A DNA stretch of 5,565 nucleotides from an uncultured Clostridia bacterium (GTDB lineage Bacteria > Bacillota > Clostridia > Christensenellales > CAG-917): contig CANQCC010000095.1 of the NCBI GenBank assembly GCA_947589635.1, positions 1 through 5,565 on the forward strand. Reading direction: 5' to 3'. The position numbers and the translations under genes were made by a program. Of the stretch, positions 1-5,527 are shown piece after piece. Every line of letters starts with the position of its first letter. Position 1 is the stretch's first letter. A model generated the notes under the pieces. It made no database searches, was not told the origin of the DNA, and worked only from the letters and a program-made list of their open reading frames with translations.

Positions 1-384
1 ATAAGCGCGTACGTCATCACGAACGACGAAAAATTCATGCGCTCGGCGGCGGCGTATCTCGACAGACTTGCGGGCGTGAACGAGATAAAGTTCATCTCGG
101 ACAAGAGCGAGGCGCAGGGCAGAGTGAGCGCGCTGGTCACCCCGGTCGCGGAGATACTCATCCCGCTTGGCGACCTTGTGGACGTCGAAAAGGAGAGAGA
201 ACGCATAAAGGCGGAGATCAAAGAGACGTCCGCGTTGATAGAAAAGACCAAGGCTCTGCTTGCAAATCAGGGCTTCAGGGCGAAGGCGCCTCAGAAGCTT
301 GTGGAAAACGAGCAGGCGAAACTTGTAAGCGCTGAGGAAAAACTGAGTAAACTTGAAGACAAGCTTGCGCTTTTTAACGATTGA
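1..384 (+). CDS. valS: Valyl-tRNA synthetase, C-terminal end (5' part outside window)
   Basis: This is the last 127 codons of valyl-tRNA synthetase, which charges tRNA-Val with valine in the cytoplasm. The frame is open from base 1, so the gene starts upstream; the ATG at 37 is internal. What is visible is the end of the anticodon-binding region, the typical VAEILIPLGDLVDVEKE stretch (about 151-198), and then the charged coiled-coil arm that ends bacterial ValS proteins. The arm carries the family-type segment NQGFRAKAPQKLVENE, close to the usual N-x-x-F-x-x-K-A-P pattern, followed by a second helix rich in Lys, Glu and Leu up to the TGA stop. The arm contacts tRNA in characterised ValS enzymes. 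The next gene begins 10 nt after the stop, so the two are probably co-transcribed. In many Firmicutes folC follows valS; here a membrane protein gene takes that place. Confidence 0.95.
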   Translation: MSAYVITNDEKFMRSAAAYLDRLAGVNEIKFISDKSEAQGRVSALVTPVAEILIPLGDLVDVEKERERIKAEIKETSALIEKTKALLANQGFRAKAPQKLVENEQAKLVSAEEKLSKLEDKLALFND

Positions 385-390
385 GGAGGA
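385..390 (+). promoter_or_regulatory. Ribosome binding site of the membrane protein gene
   Basis: GGAGGA lies directly after the valS stop codon and 4 nt before the ATG at 395. It fixes the start of the downstream gene and shows the short spacing that recurs in this window (compare the alr start region). Confidence 0.8.
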
Positions 391-394
391 GTAG

Positions 395-1462
395 ATGGAA
401 TTTAAGAATTCGATATCCATTCTGTTTTCCAACATCGGCTATGTGTTTAAGCTGATCGTCTGGATACTCATATCCGCGCTGATATCCGCGGGCATAGGCG
501 CGGCGATAATCATCCCCGTGTGGAAGACTATCGCGGCCACCACAAACGTCATGCCCTATGTCGACGCGATAGGGCAGTCCCTGACCTCCGTGTGGAAGGG
601 CGGCATAAATCTGCGCGTGGCGGCGGAAGACATCGTCCCAAACGCCATAGCGGGGCTTAAGGCTATGAGCGCAAACGCGGGCGCCGTGACGGGGCTTGCT
701 TTTGAGATCGCATTTGTATACGCGCTGTACTGTTTTTTGAGGGGGCTCTGTTTTTACAGCCTCGCTGACATAGTCAACCAGATAATGGCGTCCAACATGA
801 GGCAAGGCTTTGCAAGCAGCATGGCTGCAAACTTCAAAAAGAACGTGACCTTTTCGCTGTGCAGACTGTCGATAGGCCTGCCCATAGATATTGCGTACGC
901 TCTCATCATGGTCGCCGCCGCGCTCGGGCTTTTCACAAAGATCGGGCTTATCGCGGTGCCGATTCTGCTTATATTCAGCGTGGTATTTTTCTCGCTGAGG
1001 GCGGTGCTCTTCGGCGGATGGCTGCCGAGGGCGCTGTATCATCCCGAGGAGAGGATTTATACCGCGTTTACAAGAAGCCTTGTGTATGTCAAACACAATT
1101 TCACGGATTTGTTCAAGGCGTACGCGATAATCTTTTCGCTTATGTACATCCTCAACTATCTGTGCGCGGCGCCGACGGGCGGGATAGTTTTGATAGTGCT
1201 TATCCCGACGCACTATTTCCTGCTGCGCGCGGTCGAGCTGATCGGGTATTATAAGGCGAAGGGGATGAGTTTCTATCTTGACGGCTCCACCGTCGTCAAC
1301 ACCGTAGATTACGGTTTCAGACCTGACAACCAGCGCGAGGACGATTATTTTGAGCTTGACAAAAACGCAGACGAAGCGTTTGACGCAAGAGAAGAGCAGA
1401 CCGAAGAGAGCGTGGACAGGGATATAAATCCCGAAAACGCAGCGGAGGACGACAATGAATAA
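395..1462 (+). CDS. Polytopic membrane protein with acidic C-terminal tail, function unknown
   Basis: A 355-residue integral membrane protein that I cannot assign to a named family. Hydrophobic segments suitable for membrane helices lie at roughly residues 19-41, 98-120, 152-180, 184-207, and a pair between about 243 and 282. Between the first two is a longer, less hydrophobic stretch (42-97). After residue 283 the chain is soluble, and from about 310 it becomes strongly acidic, rich in Asp and Glu with no sign of structure. The ATG at 395 is set by GGAGGA four bases upstream. It follows valS by 10 nt and its stop overlaps the start of the next gene by 8 nt, which suggests coupled translation with the PH-like membrane protein. 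The layout resembles the broad class of Firmicute multi-helix membrane proteins annotated only as domains of unknown function. A transporter cannot be excluded, but no transporter motif is visible. Confidence 0.85.
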   Translation: MEFKNSISILFSNIGYVFKLIVWILISALISAGIGAAIIIPVWKTIAATTNVMPYVDAIGQSLTSVWKGGINLRVAAEDIVPNAIAGLKAMSANAGAVTGLAFEIAFVYALYCFLRGLCFYSLADIVNQIMASNMRQGFASSMAANFKKNVTFSLCRLSIGLPIDIAYALIMVAAALGLFTKIGLIAVPILLIFSVVFFSLRAVLFGGWLPRALYHPEERIYTAFTRSLVYVKHNFTDLFKAYAIIFSLMYILNYLCAAPTGGIVLIVLIPTHYFLLRAVELIGYYKAKGMSFYLDGSTVVNTVDYGFRPDNQREDDYFELDKNADEAFDAREEQTEESVDRDINPENAAEDDNE

Positions 1463-1925
1463 CAAAACCTTTTACAGAATGGACTTCGGCGCCGTCAAAC
1501 TTGCGATGCTTATAATAGTGCTTATCGGCGTGCTTGCTCTCACGGGGCTTGACATAGCCATGCTTGCGGGCGCGATAAACACCGTGTCTCCCGCGGCGGC
1601 GGGCGTATCCCTCGGGGCGGCGGTCATAGTGGGCGCGGCTACGCTTGTCATCATCTTCAACAGCGGCTACAGGATAAAGGAGGACAGAGTGGAGGTCTGC
1701 CTCGGCTTTTTCAAAGATAAGGTCATGTTTTCGGCGATAACCTCCGTGAAGATAAACGCCAAGACGGGCGAGCTTTATCTTGTCACAGGAGACGAGGTGA
1801 GCGGTACGTCAGTGAAGATTAATGCGGAAAGAAAATCGCTCGCCGCGTTTGAAAGCGCCCTGAGGCCTCTTCTTCAAACTGTTCCGTTTGATACTTTCGA
1901 GCCCTCCGATACAAAAGAGCAATAA
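1455..1925 (+). CDS. Two-helix membrane protein with a bacterial PH-like domain
   Basis: A 156-residue protein. Two hydrophobic helices at about 13-37 and 47-69 form a hairpin rich in Ala and Gly. The remainder, about 70-142, looks like a bacterial PH (bPH) domain: it opens with the typical tyrosine-led strand GYRIKEDRVEV, followed by a short turn (LGFFKDKV), a strand leading to an AITSVKI segment, and an amphipathic helix near the end (ERKSLAAFESALRPLL). The order of membrane helices then a PH-like fold is common in small Firmicute membrane proteins, most of them uncharacterised. The ATG at 1455 is chosen because GGAGG at 1444-1448 lies 6 nt upstream. The gene overlaps the preceding membrane protein by 8 nt, so the two may form a complex; that is inference. 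The family call rests on pattern only. Confidence 0.8.
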   Translation: MNNKTFYRMDFGAVKLAMLIIVLIGVLALTGLDIAMLAGAINTVSPAAAGVSLGAAVIVGAATLVIIFNSGYRIKEDRVEVCLGFFKDKVMFSAITSVKINAKTGELYLVTGDEVSGTSVKINAERKSLAAFESALRPLLQTVPFDTFEPSDTKEQ

Positions 1926-1950
1926 CTTTTCAAGACGGCGCAACTTGCGA

Positions 1951-1980
1951 CGCCTCGCGGCATAACATGGTTGCGAGGTG
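1951..1980 (+). promoter_or_regulatory. Possible hairpin covering the alr ribosome site
   Basis: The stretch 1951-1958 can pair with 1973-1980: six Watson-Crick pairs (CCTCGC with GCGAGG), then a G-U and a C-G pair at the base, with a 14-nt loop. The right arm contains most of the GAGGTGA ribosome site for alr. If it forms in the mRNA it would hide that site. A chance pairing is possible. Confidence 0.35.
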
Positions 1981-3017
1981 AAACTATCAGACTTACGCAA
2001 GTCGTCGATACCGACGTTATAAGACGCAATATTTCAGATGTAAGGCGGCAAGTCTCTTCGCGCGTCATGCTTATGGTCAAATCGGACGCGTACGGACACG
2101 GCCTGAGGCGCGTGGCGCAGGCGTGCCGCGATATTGTCGACGGCTTTGGGGTCGCCACGCTTGAGGAAGGGCTTGAACTGAGGAGCGCGGGCATAGACGA
2201 AGATATTCTTGTTTTGATATGCGCTCCCGACGAGATGGAGGCGGCGATAAATGCCGGACTCGATTTCGGAATTTTCGACAAAAGCCAACTTGAGGTGCTC
2301 TCATCTCTCGTCCAATGCGGCAGGGTATCCGCCCTCTCGGCGCGCCCGCATATAAAAGTGGACACGGGCATGCACAGGTTGGGCTTTCCCGTCGGGGACG
2401 TGGGCGAAGTTTTACGCGAACTTAAAAACATCGATGTATCGCCTCGCGGCGTGTATTCGCATTTGCGCTGCAGGGACTTTGCGCAGGTGAAGGCGTTCGA
2501 CAGGGCGTGCGCGCTTGTAAAGAGCGAGTTCACTTCCGTCACGGCGCATCTTGCGGCAAGCGGAAATCTGCGCGTAAAGTCTCTCGCATATGACGAGGTG
2601 CGGTTGGGCGTGGACGCATACAAAGGCGCCATGACGGTTAAAAGCAGAGTGATCTGTTCCCGCAAAGTGTTGAAGGGAGAGCGCATAAGCTACGGCAATT
2701 TCAGGGCGCCGCGGGACATGAATACCGCGATAGTTTTCGGCGGCTACGGCGACGGCGTGCAGAGGGAGTTCCCCTCTCGCGTCATCATCGGCGGCAGGGA
2801 GTGCAGACCCGTCGGCAGAGTGTGCATGGATATGTTTGCGGTGGATACCGGGGACAGTTTGCCGCGCGCAGGCGACGACGTCACGCTGTATTCCCCTTCG
2901 CTTGCGCCAATTGCGGCGAAGGACAGAAGAACGATAGGGTACACGCTTATGACCGGATGGCATGGGCGGATAAAGAGGATATATGACCAAATTGCAAGCG
3001 AGGAAGACAGCCCTTGA
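1971..3017 (+). CDS. alr: Alanine racemase
   Basis: A PLP-dependent enzyme that interconverts L- and D-alanine and supplies D-alanine for peptidoglycan. All main landmarks are present: the PLP lysine K37 in MVKSDAYGHG, KVDTGMHRLGF (129-139, with R136), HLAASGNL (193-200), R211 in the VRLGVDAYKG segment, the second catalytic residue Y259 in GGYGDG, the CMDM motif (285-288) and the closing RIKRIY (333-338). The length of 348 residues is slightly short for the family (about 360-390) but the order of domains, an N-terminal barrel then a beta domain, is complete. The start is uncertain: TTG at 1971 has no ribosome site, while GAGGTGA points to ATC at 1986; no in-frame ATG occurs before the active-site region. 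Starting at 1986 puts the PLP lysine at position 32, near its place in E. coli Alr. It overlaps the next gene by 35 nt. Confidence 0.95.
   Translation: MRGETIRLTQVVDTDVIRRNISDVRRQVSSRVMLMVKSDAYGHGLRRVAQACRDIVDGFGVATLEEGLELRSAGIDEDILVLICAPDEMEAAINAGLDFGIFDKSQLEVLSSLVQCGRVSALSARPHIKVDTGMHRLGFPVGDVGEVLRELKNIDVSPRGVYSHLRCRDFAQVKAFDRACALVKSEFTSVTAHLAASGNLRVKSLAYDEVRLGVDAYKGAMTVKSRVICSRKVLKGERISYGNFRAPRDMNTAIVFGGYGDGVQREFPSRVIIGGRECRPVGRVCMDMFAVDTGDSLPRAGDDVTLYSPSLAPIAAKDRRTIGYTLMTGWHGRIKRIYDQIASEEDSP
1975..1981 (+). promoter_or_regulatory. Ribosome binding site that argues for a late alr start
   Basis: GAGGTGA is the best Shine-Dalgarno match in the gap before alr. It lies downstream of the TTG at 1971 and 4 nt upstream of an in-frame ATC at 1986, the same spacing as at the gene starting at 395. 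No comparable site precedes the TTG. It therefore bears directly on where alr begins. Confidence 0.55.
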
Positions 3018-3558
3018 CAGGGTGAAACGGATGTCCGCCGAAAGGCGCGAGTGGGCAAGCGATTGCATAACCGACGCGCTTTCGGGGCTTGAGGCGTTCA
3101 GACGCGCGCGCAAGCCGTTTGTGTTTTTGGGGACCTCGACGGAGCCCGATACCGAACAGACGATAGGGCTGCTGCTTGCCCTCGAGCGCGAAGTCAGCGT
3201 GCCCGTCGTGAAAGACGGCGCGATGAAGGCGATACGCATAACGCCGTATACGAATTTTCGCAGGAATAAGTGGGGAATACTTGAACCGGTCGGCGGAGGG
3301 GAAGTTTACGCTCCAGACGTGGCAGTCATCCCTCTCGTCGCGTTTTGCGGGCTTAACAGAGTGGGGCACGGCGGCGGCTTTTACGACAGATACCTCGCGG
3401 GGCGGGAGATAGTAAAAATAGGCGTCGCATTCGACTGCCAGGCGGTAGAGGACGCGGACTTCGAGGACTTCGACATATCCTTGGACGCGCTTGTCACCGA
3501 AAAGCGCATAATCGACGCGGACGGCGAAAGAATAAACATTTTCGGAGTTGACCAATGA
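2983..3558 (+). CDS. 5-formyltetrahydrofolate cyclo-ligase (methenyl-THF synthetase)
   Basis: A 191-residue enzyme, normal for the family. It uses ATP to turn 5-formyltetrahydrofolate into 5,10-methenyltetrahydrofolate, returning stored or by-product folate to one-carbon metabolism in the cytoplasm. Visible marks are the N-terminal basic helix (KLQARKTALDRVKRMSAERR), the substrate-region STEPDT (52-57), WGILEP (97-102), and the glycine-rich ATP loop RVGHGGGFYDRYL (126-138), the family signature. Near the end SLDALVTEKRII matches the usual family tail. The ATG at 2983 is preceded by AGAGGA at 2974-2979 and keeps the conserved N-terminal helix; the later ATG at 3031 would lose it. It starts inside the alr coding region (35 nt overlap) and its TGA overlaps the next ATG as ATGA, so translation of the three genes is probably coupled. 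The B. subtilis homologue is YqgN. Confidence 0.93.
   Translation: MTKLQARKTALDRVKRMSAERREWASDCITDALSGLEAFRRARKPFVFLGTSTEPDTEQTIGLLLALEREVSVPVVKDGAMKAIRITPYTNFRRNKWGILEPVGGGEVYAPDVAVIPLVAFCGLNRVGHGGGFYDRYLAGREIVKIGVAFDCQAVEDADFEDFDISLDALVTEKRIIDADGERINIFGVDQ
3544..3547 (+). promoter_or_regulatory. Ribosome binding site of the rsmD-coaD frame
   Basis: GGAG within the end of the cyclo-ligase gene, 7 nt before the ATG at 3555. Together with the ATGA stop/start overlap it supports coupled translation and fixes the rsmD start. Confidence 0.6.
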
Positions 3559-4589
3559 GAGTCGTTGCAGGCAAATACAGAGGCAAAAATTTGCTGTCTC
3601 CCAAGGACGAAAGCGTGCGCCCCACGACGACGCGCATAAAGGAGACGCTTTTCAACATACTTCAAAGCGAAGTGCCTTCCGCAAAAGTGCTCGATCTGTT
3701 CGCGGGCAGCGGCGCGCTTGGGATAGAGTGCCTCTCGCGCGGCGCGGACGAGGTGATCTTCAACGACAAAAGCAGGGACAGCATAGCCCTTATCAACCAA
3801 AATCTCAGAGGAATAGAAGGCAAATTCAGCGTGACTTGCCGCGACTTCATGGCGGCGCTTTTAAGCGCGCAGACTTCGGGCAAGCGCTTTGACATAATTT
3901 TTCTCGATCCTCCCTACGCAAGCGATCTCGCCGAGAGGGCGATAGACGCCATTATCGCCATGGACCTGCTTGGCGAGGACGGCGTGATAGTCTTCGAGCA
4001 CGGCGCGGAAAAGATCTATACTCCTCCCGCCGCATACAAGACCCGCACCAAGAAGATGGGTACCGTCATCGCGGAATTTATCAAAAAAAAGCGCATAGGG
4101 CTTATGACAGGCAGCTTCGATCCCGTGACAAGAGGGCACGAGGAAGTGCTTGAAGAGGCTCTTGAGACCTGTGACGAAGTGATAGTCGCCTGCCTTGTAA
4201 ATCCCGACAAGACGTATACTTTTTCAAGCGCGCAAAGGCTTGCGCTTGCCGACGCGCTGTGCTCCGCGCACAAGGGCTCGCGCGCAATTTACAGCGAAAA
4301 GCTCGCCGTTGAAGTCGCGAAGGATATGGGCGCCTCAACGCTCATCCGCGGGGTCAGAGACGAGACGGATCTGACATACGAGGAGGATATGGCAAAGTAT
4401 AACCGCAAAATGGGCGTGGATACGCAATTTATAAGGACAAGCGCATATGCCTTCGTCAGCTCCACGCGCGTAAGGCAGGAGCTTGCCAGCGGAGACCTTT
4501 CAAACCTTCCAGCCGCCTGCGTCCCTATTTATCTGTCGAAAGACTTTGCAAATCTTAAGGATGACAATAACCAAGCGCAGCCAAAATAA
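3555..4589 (+). CDS. RsmD-CoaD fusion: 16S rRNA (guanine-N2) methyltransferase joined to pantetheine-phosphate adenylyltransferase
   Basis: One 344-residue frame holding two enzymes that are normally separate neighbours. Residues 1 to about 177 are RsmD, which methylates G966 of 16S rRNA (E. coli numbering): MRVVAGKYRG at the start, VRPTTTRIKETLFNIL (21-36), the SAM-binding DLFAGSGALGIE (47-58), catalytic DPPY (118-121) and VIVFEHG (144-150). Residues about 178-336 are CoaD, which joins ATP and 4'-phosphopantetheine to make dephospho-CoA: TGSFDPVTRGH (185-195, H195), NPDKT with K219, RGVRDETDLTYE (265-276) and VSSTRVRQEL (301-310). Both halves appear full length and keep their active-site residues. 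There is no linker: the last RsmD strand (GTVIAEF) runs straight into the first CoaD strand (KRIGLMTGSF). No start codon precedes that strand, and the ATG at 4104 would delete it. The junction lies on a run of eight A. Either a true fusion or an indel in the run could produce this; both domain calls are firm. Confidence 0.92.
   Translation: MRVVAGKYRGKNLLSPKDESVRPTTTRIKETLFNILQSEVPSAKVLDLFAGSGALGIECLSRGADEVIFNDKSRDSIALINQNLRGIEGKFSVTCRDFMAALLSAQTSGKRFDIIFLDPPYASDLAERAIDAIIAMDLLGEDGVIVFEHGAEKIYTPPAAYKTRTKKMGTVIAEFIKKKRIGLMTGSFDPVTRGHEEVLEEALETCDEVIVACLVNPDKTYTFSSAQRLALADALCSAHKGSRAIYSEKLAVEVAKDMGASTLIRGVRDETDLTYEEDMAKYNRKMGVDTQFIRTSAYAFVSSTRVRQELASGDLSNLPAACVPIYLSKDFANLKDDNNQAQPK
4083..4091 (+). 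other. A8 run with A_AAA_AAG heptamer at the RsmD-CoaD junction
   Basis: Eight consecutive A (4083-4090) followed by G. In the gene's frame the codons are AAA AAA AAG, so 4085-4091 has the form of a -1 slippery heptamer (A_AAA_AAG, as in dnaX). A -1 shift here would stop at TGA 4151-4153; a +1 shift, or loss of one A, would stop RsmD almost at once at TAG 4096-4098. The sequence is certain; any frameshifting is inference, and I did not identify a convincing stimulatory stem. Confidence 0.4.
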
Positions 4590-4673
4590 CCGGGTTTGAT
4601 AAAATAGGCGCAGCCAAAATAACCGAACTTGGCAAAAGCGGCGCGACAAATATGCGCTTTGCAAAAAGCAAAA
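4575..4673 (+). repeat. 33-bp tandem repeat, two close copies and one decayed copy
   Basis: An identical 18-bp core, GCGCAGCCAAAATAACCG, occurs at 4575-4592 and 4608-4625, exactly 33 bp apart. A third unit at 4641, again 33 bp on, keeps GCGC, a CAAAT-like stretch and a CAAAAAGC end but is degenerate. The first copy covers the last codons and TAA stop of the fusion gene, so the array may have arisen by duplication of the gene's 3' end. The period equals 11 codons, but the region after 4589 shows no credible coding. Confidence 0.75.
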
Positions 4674-4919
4674 CCTATTTACTTTTAAGCCCAAGGCTCT
4701 ATCCATTATATCGCGTATATCGCGCATCGCGTACGCGCGCGAAGGCGGCAAAGACCATGGCGAGGCAAAGATACAAAAATGCGTGTGAAGAAGCCCGCGG
4801 GGCAAGTAAGATAACAATAATGTTCCTGCAAATCGCATGCGAGGGGAGGAAGTATCCATCATTTGCGCCTATTTTGCCGCATAAAATGTCGGATATGATA
4901 AAAAATAGTTATATTATGC

Positions 4920-4948
4920 TTGAAAAATCGGAGGACATCGCTTATACT
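4920..4948 (+). promoter_or_regulatory. Sigma-A type promoter for the coiled-coil gene
   Basis: TTGAAA (4920-4925) and TATACT (4943-4948) are separated by exactly 17 nt, each one mismatch from consensus. The AT-rich run just upstream (about 4898-4918) could act as an UP element. Transcription would begin near 4955, leaving a leader of only about 15 nt before the ATG at 4971. Confidence 0.8.
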
Positions 4949-4960
4949 GAAGATGTAAAC

Positions 4961-4965
4961 GGGGG
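4961..4965 (+). promoter_or_regulatory. Atypical ribosome site GGGGG of the coiled-coil gene
   Basis: GGGGG lies 5 nt before the ATG at 4971. It can pair with the CCUCC of 16S rRNA with one G-U pair, so it is a usable though unusual Shine-Dalgarno sequence, and it supports this start. Confidence 0.5.
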
Positions 4966-4970
4966 TTTAT

Positions 4971-5417
4971 ATGGAAGCAATCGATATGTTACTAAACGAC
5001 CTTGAAAGCGAAATTCTTAAGGCAAAAAAGGCGACTTTCAGCAATACGGACATCGTCGTAAATCGCAAGCAACTGCTCGACCTCGTATCGCGCATACGTC
5101 AGAGCTTGCCGCAGGTGATCCAGGACGCCATGCGCATAACTCGCGACCAGAACGAGATCATCGCCTCCGCCAACGCCTACGCGCAGACGGCTATGGAAAA
5201 CGCGGACGCGCGCCTGCAAAACGCCGTCGACGAAAACGAGGTCTCCAAAAAAGCGGAGGAAAGGGCAAATCAGATCGTCGGCAAGGCGCAGGAGGAATAT
5301 AACCGCATCATCATCGACGCGCGCAATCACAGCTATACGCTGCTTGCCTCGGCAGAGCAGCAACTTGCACATTTGCTTGACGTGGTGCATGAAAGCATGA
5401 ACAACCTCTCGCAATAA
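4971..5417 (+). CDS. Coiled-coil protein, DivIVA-like / 'ATP synthase subunit B-like' family
   Basis: A 148-residue, mostly helical soluble protein without membrane segments or signal peptide. Residues 1-20 form a short helix (IDMLLNDLESEILKAKK), followed by a conserved-looking turn and helix (NRKQLLDLVSRIRQSLPQVIQDA, about 31-53). From about 55 to 145 there is a long Ala/Glu/Gln-rich coiled coil. Similar proteins next to coaD in Clostridia are usually annotated only as 'ATPase', 'ATP synthase F0 subunit B-like' or DivIVA-like, on coiled-coil similarity; no ATP-binding motif is visible here, so those labels should not be read as function. A role as a structural or cell-division associated scaffold is possible but inferred. 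It has its own promoter at 4920-4948 and a terminator right after it, so it is probably a single-gene transcript rather than part of the upstream operon. Confidence 0.85.
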   Translation: MEAIDMLLNDLESEILKAKKATFSNTDIVVNRKQLLDLVSRIRQSLPQVIQDAMRITRDQNEIIASANAYAQTAMENADARLQNAVDENEVSKKAEERANQIVGKAQEEYNRIIIDARNHSYTLLASAEQQLAHLLDVVHESMNNLSQ

Positions 5418-5444
5418 TTGCAACAAACATTTATGCAAGCATTT

Positions 5445-5468
5445 ACGCCGCTCTGTGCGGCGTTTTTT
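5445..5468 (+). terminator. Intrinsic terminator after the coiled-coil gene
   Basis: A perfect 7-bp stem, ACGCCGC (5445-5451) with GCGGCGT (5457-5463), and a 5-nt loop TCTGT, followed by a T run (5463-5468). It lies 27 nt after the stop codon and has all the marks of a Rho-independent terminator on the plus strand. Confidence 0.9.
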
Positions 5469-5486
5469 ATTTGCGGCAATAAGAAA

Positions 5487-5509
5487 AGGCGACGCACGGC
5501 GCGTCGCCT
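5487..5509. promoter_or_regulatory. Strong hairpin before the last gene
   Basis: A perfect 9-bp stem, AGGCGACGC (5487-5495) with GCGTCGCCT (5501-5509), and a 5-nt loop. On the plus strand it has no T tract, so it would sit as a leader structure 7 nt before the AGGAG site of the next gene. On the minus strand it is followed by TTTTCTTATT, so it could also end transcription arriving from the right. Which role applies cannot be told from the window. Confidence 0.6.
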
Positions 5510-5527
5510 CTCCAAAGGAGTTAAAAA

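Larger units (their letters stand above)
4590..4970. other. Non-coding gap with repeat array and promoter
   Basis: A 381-bp gap without a credible gene. It contains the second and third 33-bp repeat units, a small GCTTT-GCAA-AAAGC hairpin at 4656-4669 with a GNRA-type loop, a TATCGCG/ATCGCG-rich patch around 4708-4740 with the palindrome CGCGTACGCG (4728-4737), a GCCC-GGGC short hairpin at 4793-4803, and an AT-rich stretch leading into the promoter before 4971. I see no clear intrinsic terminator for the upstream operon and no tRNA or known riboswitch fold. Open frames on both strands here have unnatural composition. Confidence 0.6.

Noticed and set aside
374..1465. Long minus-strand open frame of 363 codons opposite the membrane protein gene
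   Set aside because: It mirrors the plus-strand gene almost end to end, has an Arg/His/Tyr-rich unnatural composition, and has no family motif. It reflects codon bias of the real gene.
4016..4338. Separate coaD start inside the fusion gene
   Set aside because: ATG 4104 would remove the first beta strand and has no good ribosome site; no ATG, GTG or TTG lies at the usual CoaD start position just before KRIG.
4728..4737. Palindrome CGCGTACGCG as an operator
   Set aside because: It lies in a CGCG-rich patch where short palindromes arise easily, is about 190 bp before the promoter, and has no second copy.
4793..4803. GCCC-GGGC hairpin as terminator of the upstream operon
   Set aside because: The stem is only 4 bp with a 3-nt loop and no T tract follows on either strand.
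4500..4862. Minus-strand open frame of 120 codons with an RLFWLRL repeat
   Set aside because: The repeat is the 33-bp DNA array read in frame; the rest overlaps coaD and looks random. No ribosome site seen.
4874..4899. TTGCCG and TATGAT as a second promoter
   Set aside because: The spacing is only 14 nt, too short for sigma-A, and a much better promoter lies just downstream.
4652..5005. Plus-strand open frame of 117 codons in the gap
   Set aside because: It runs through the promoter and into the next gene in another frame, has no ribosome site and a low-complexity basic composition.
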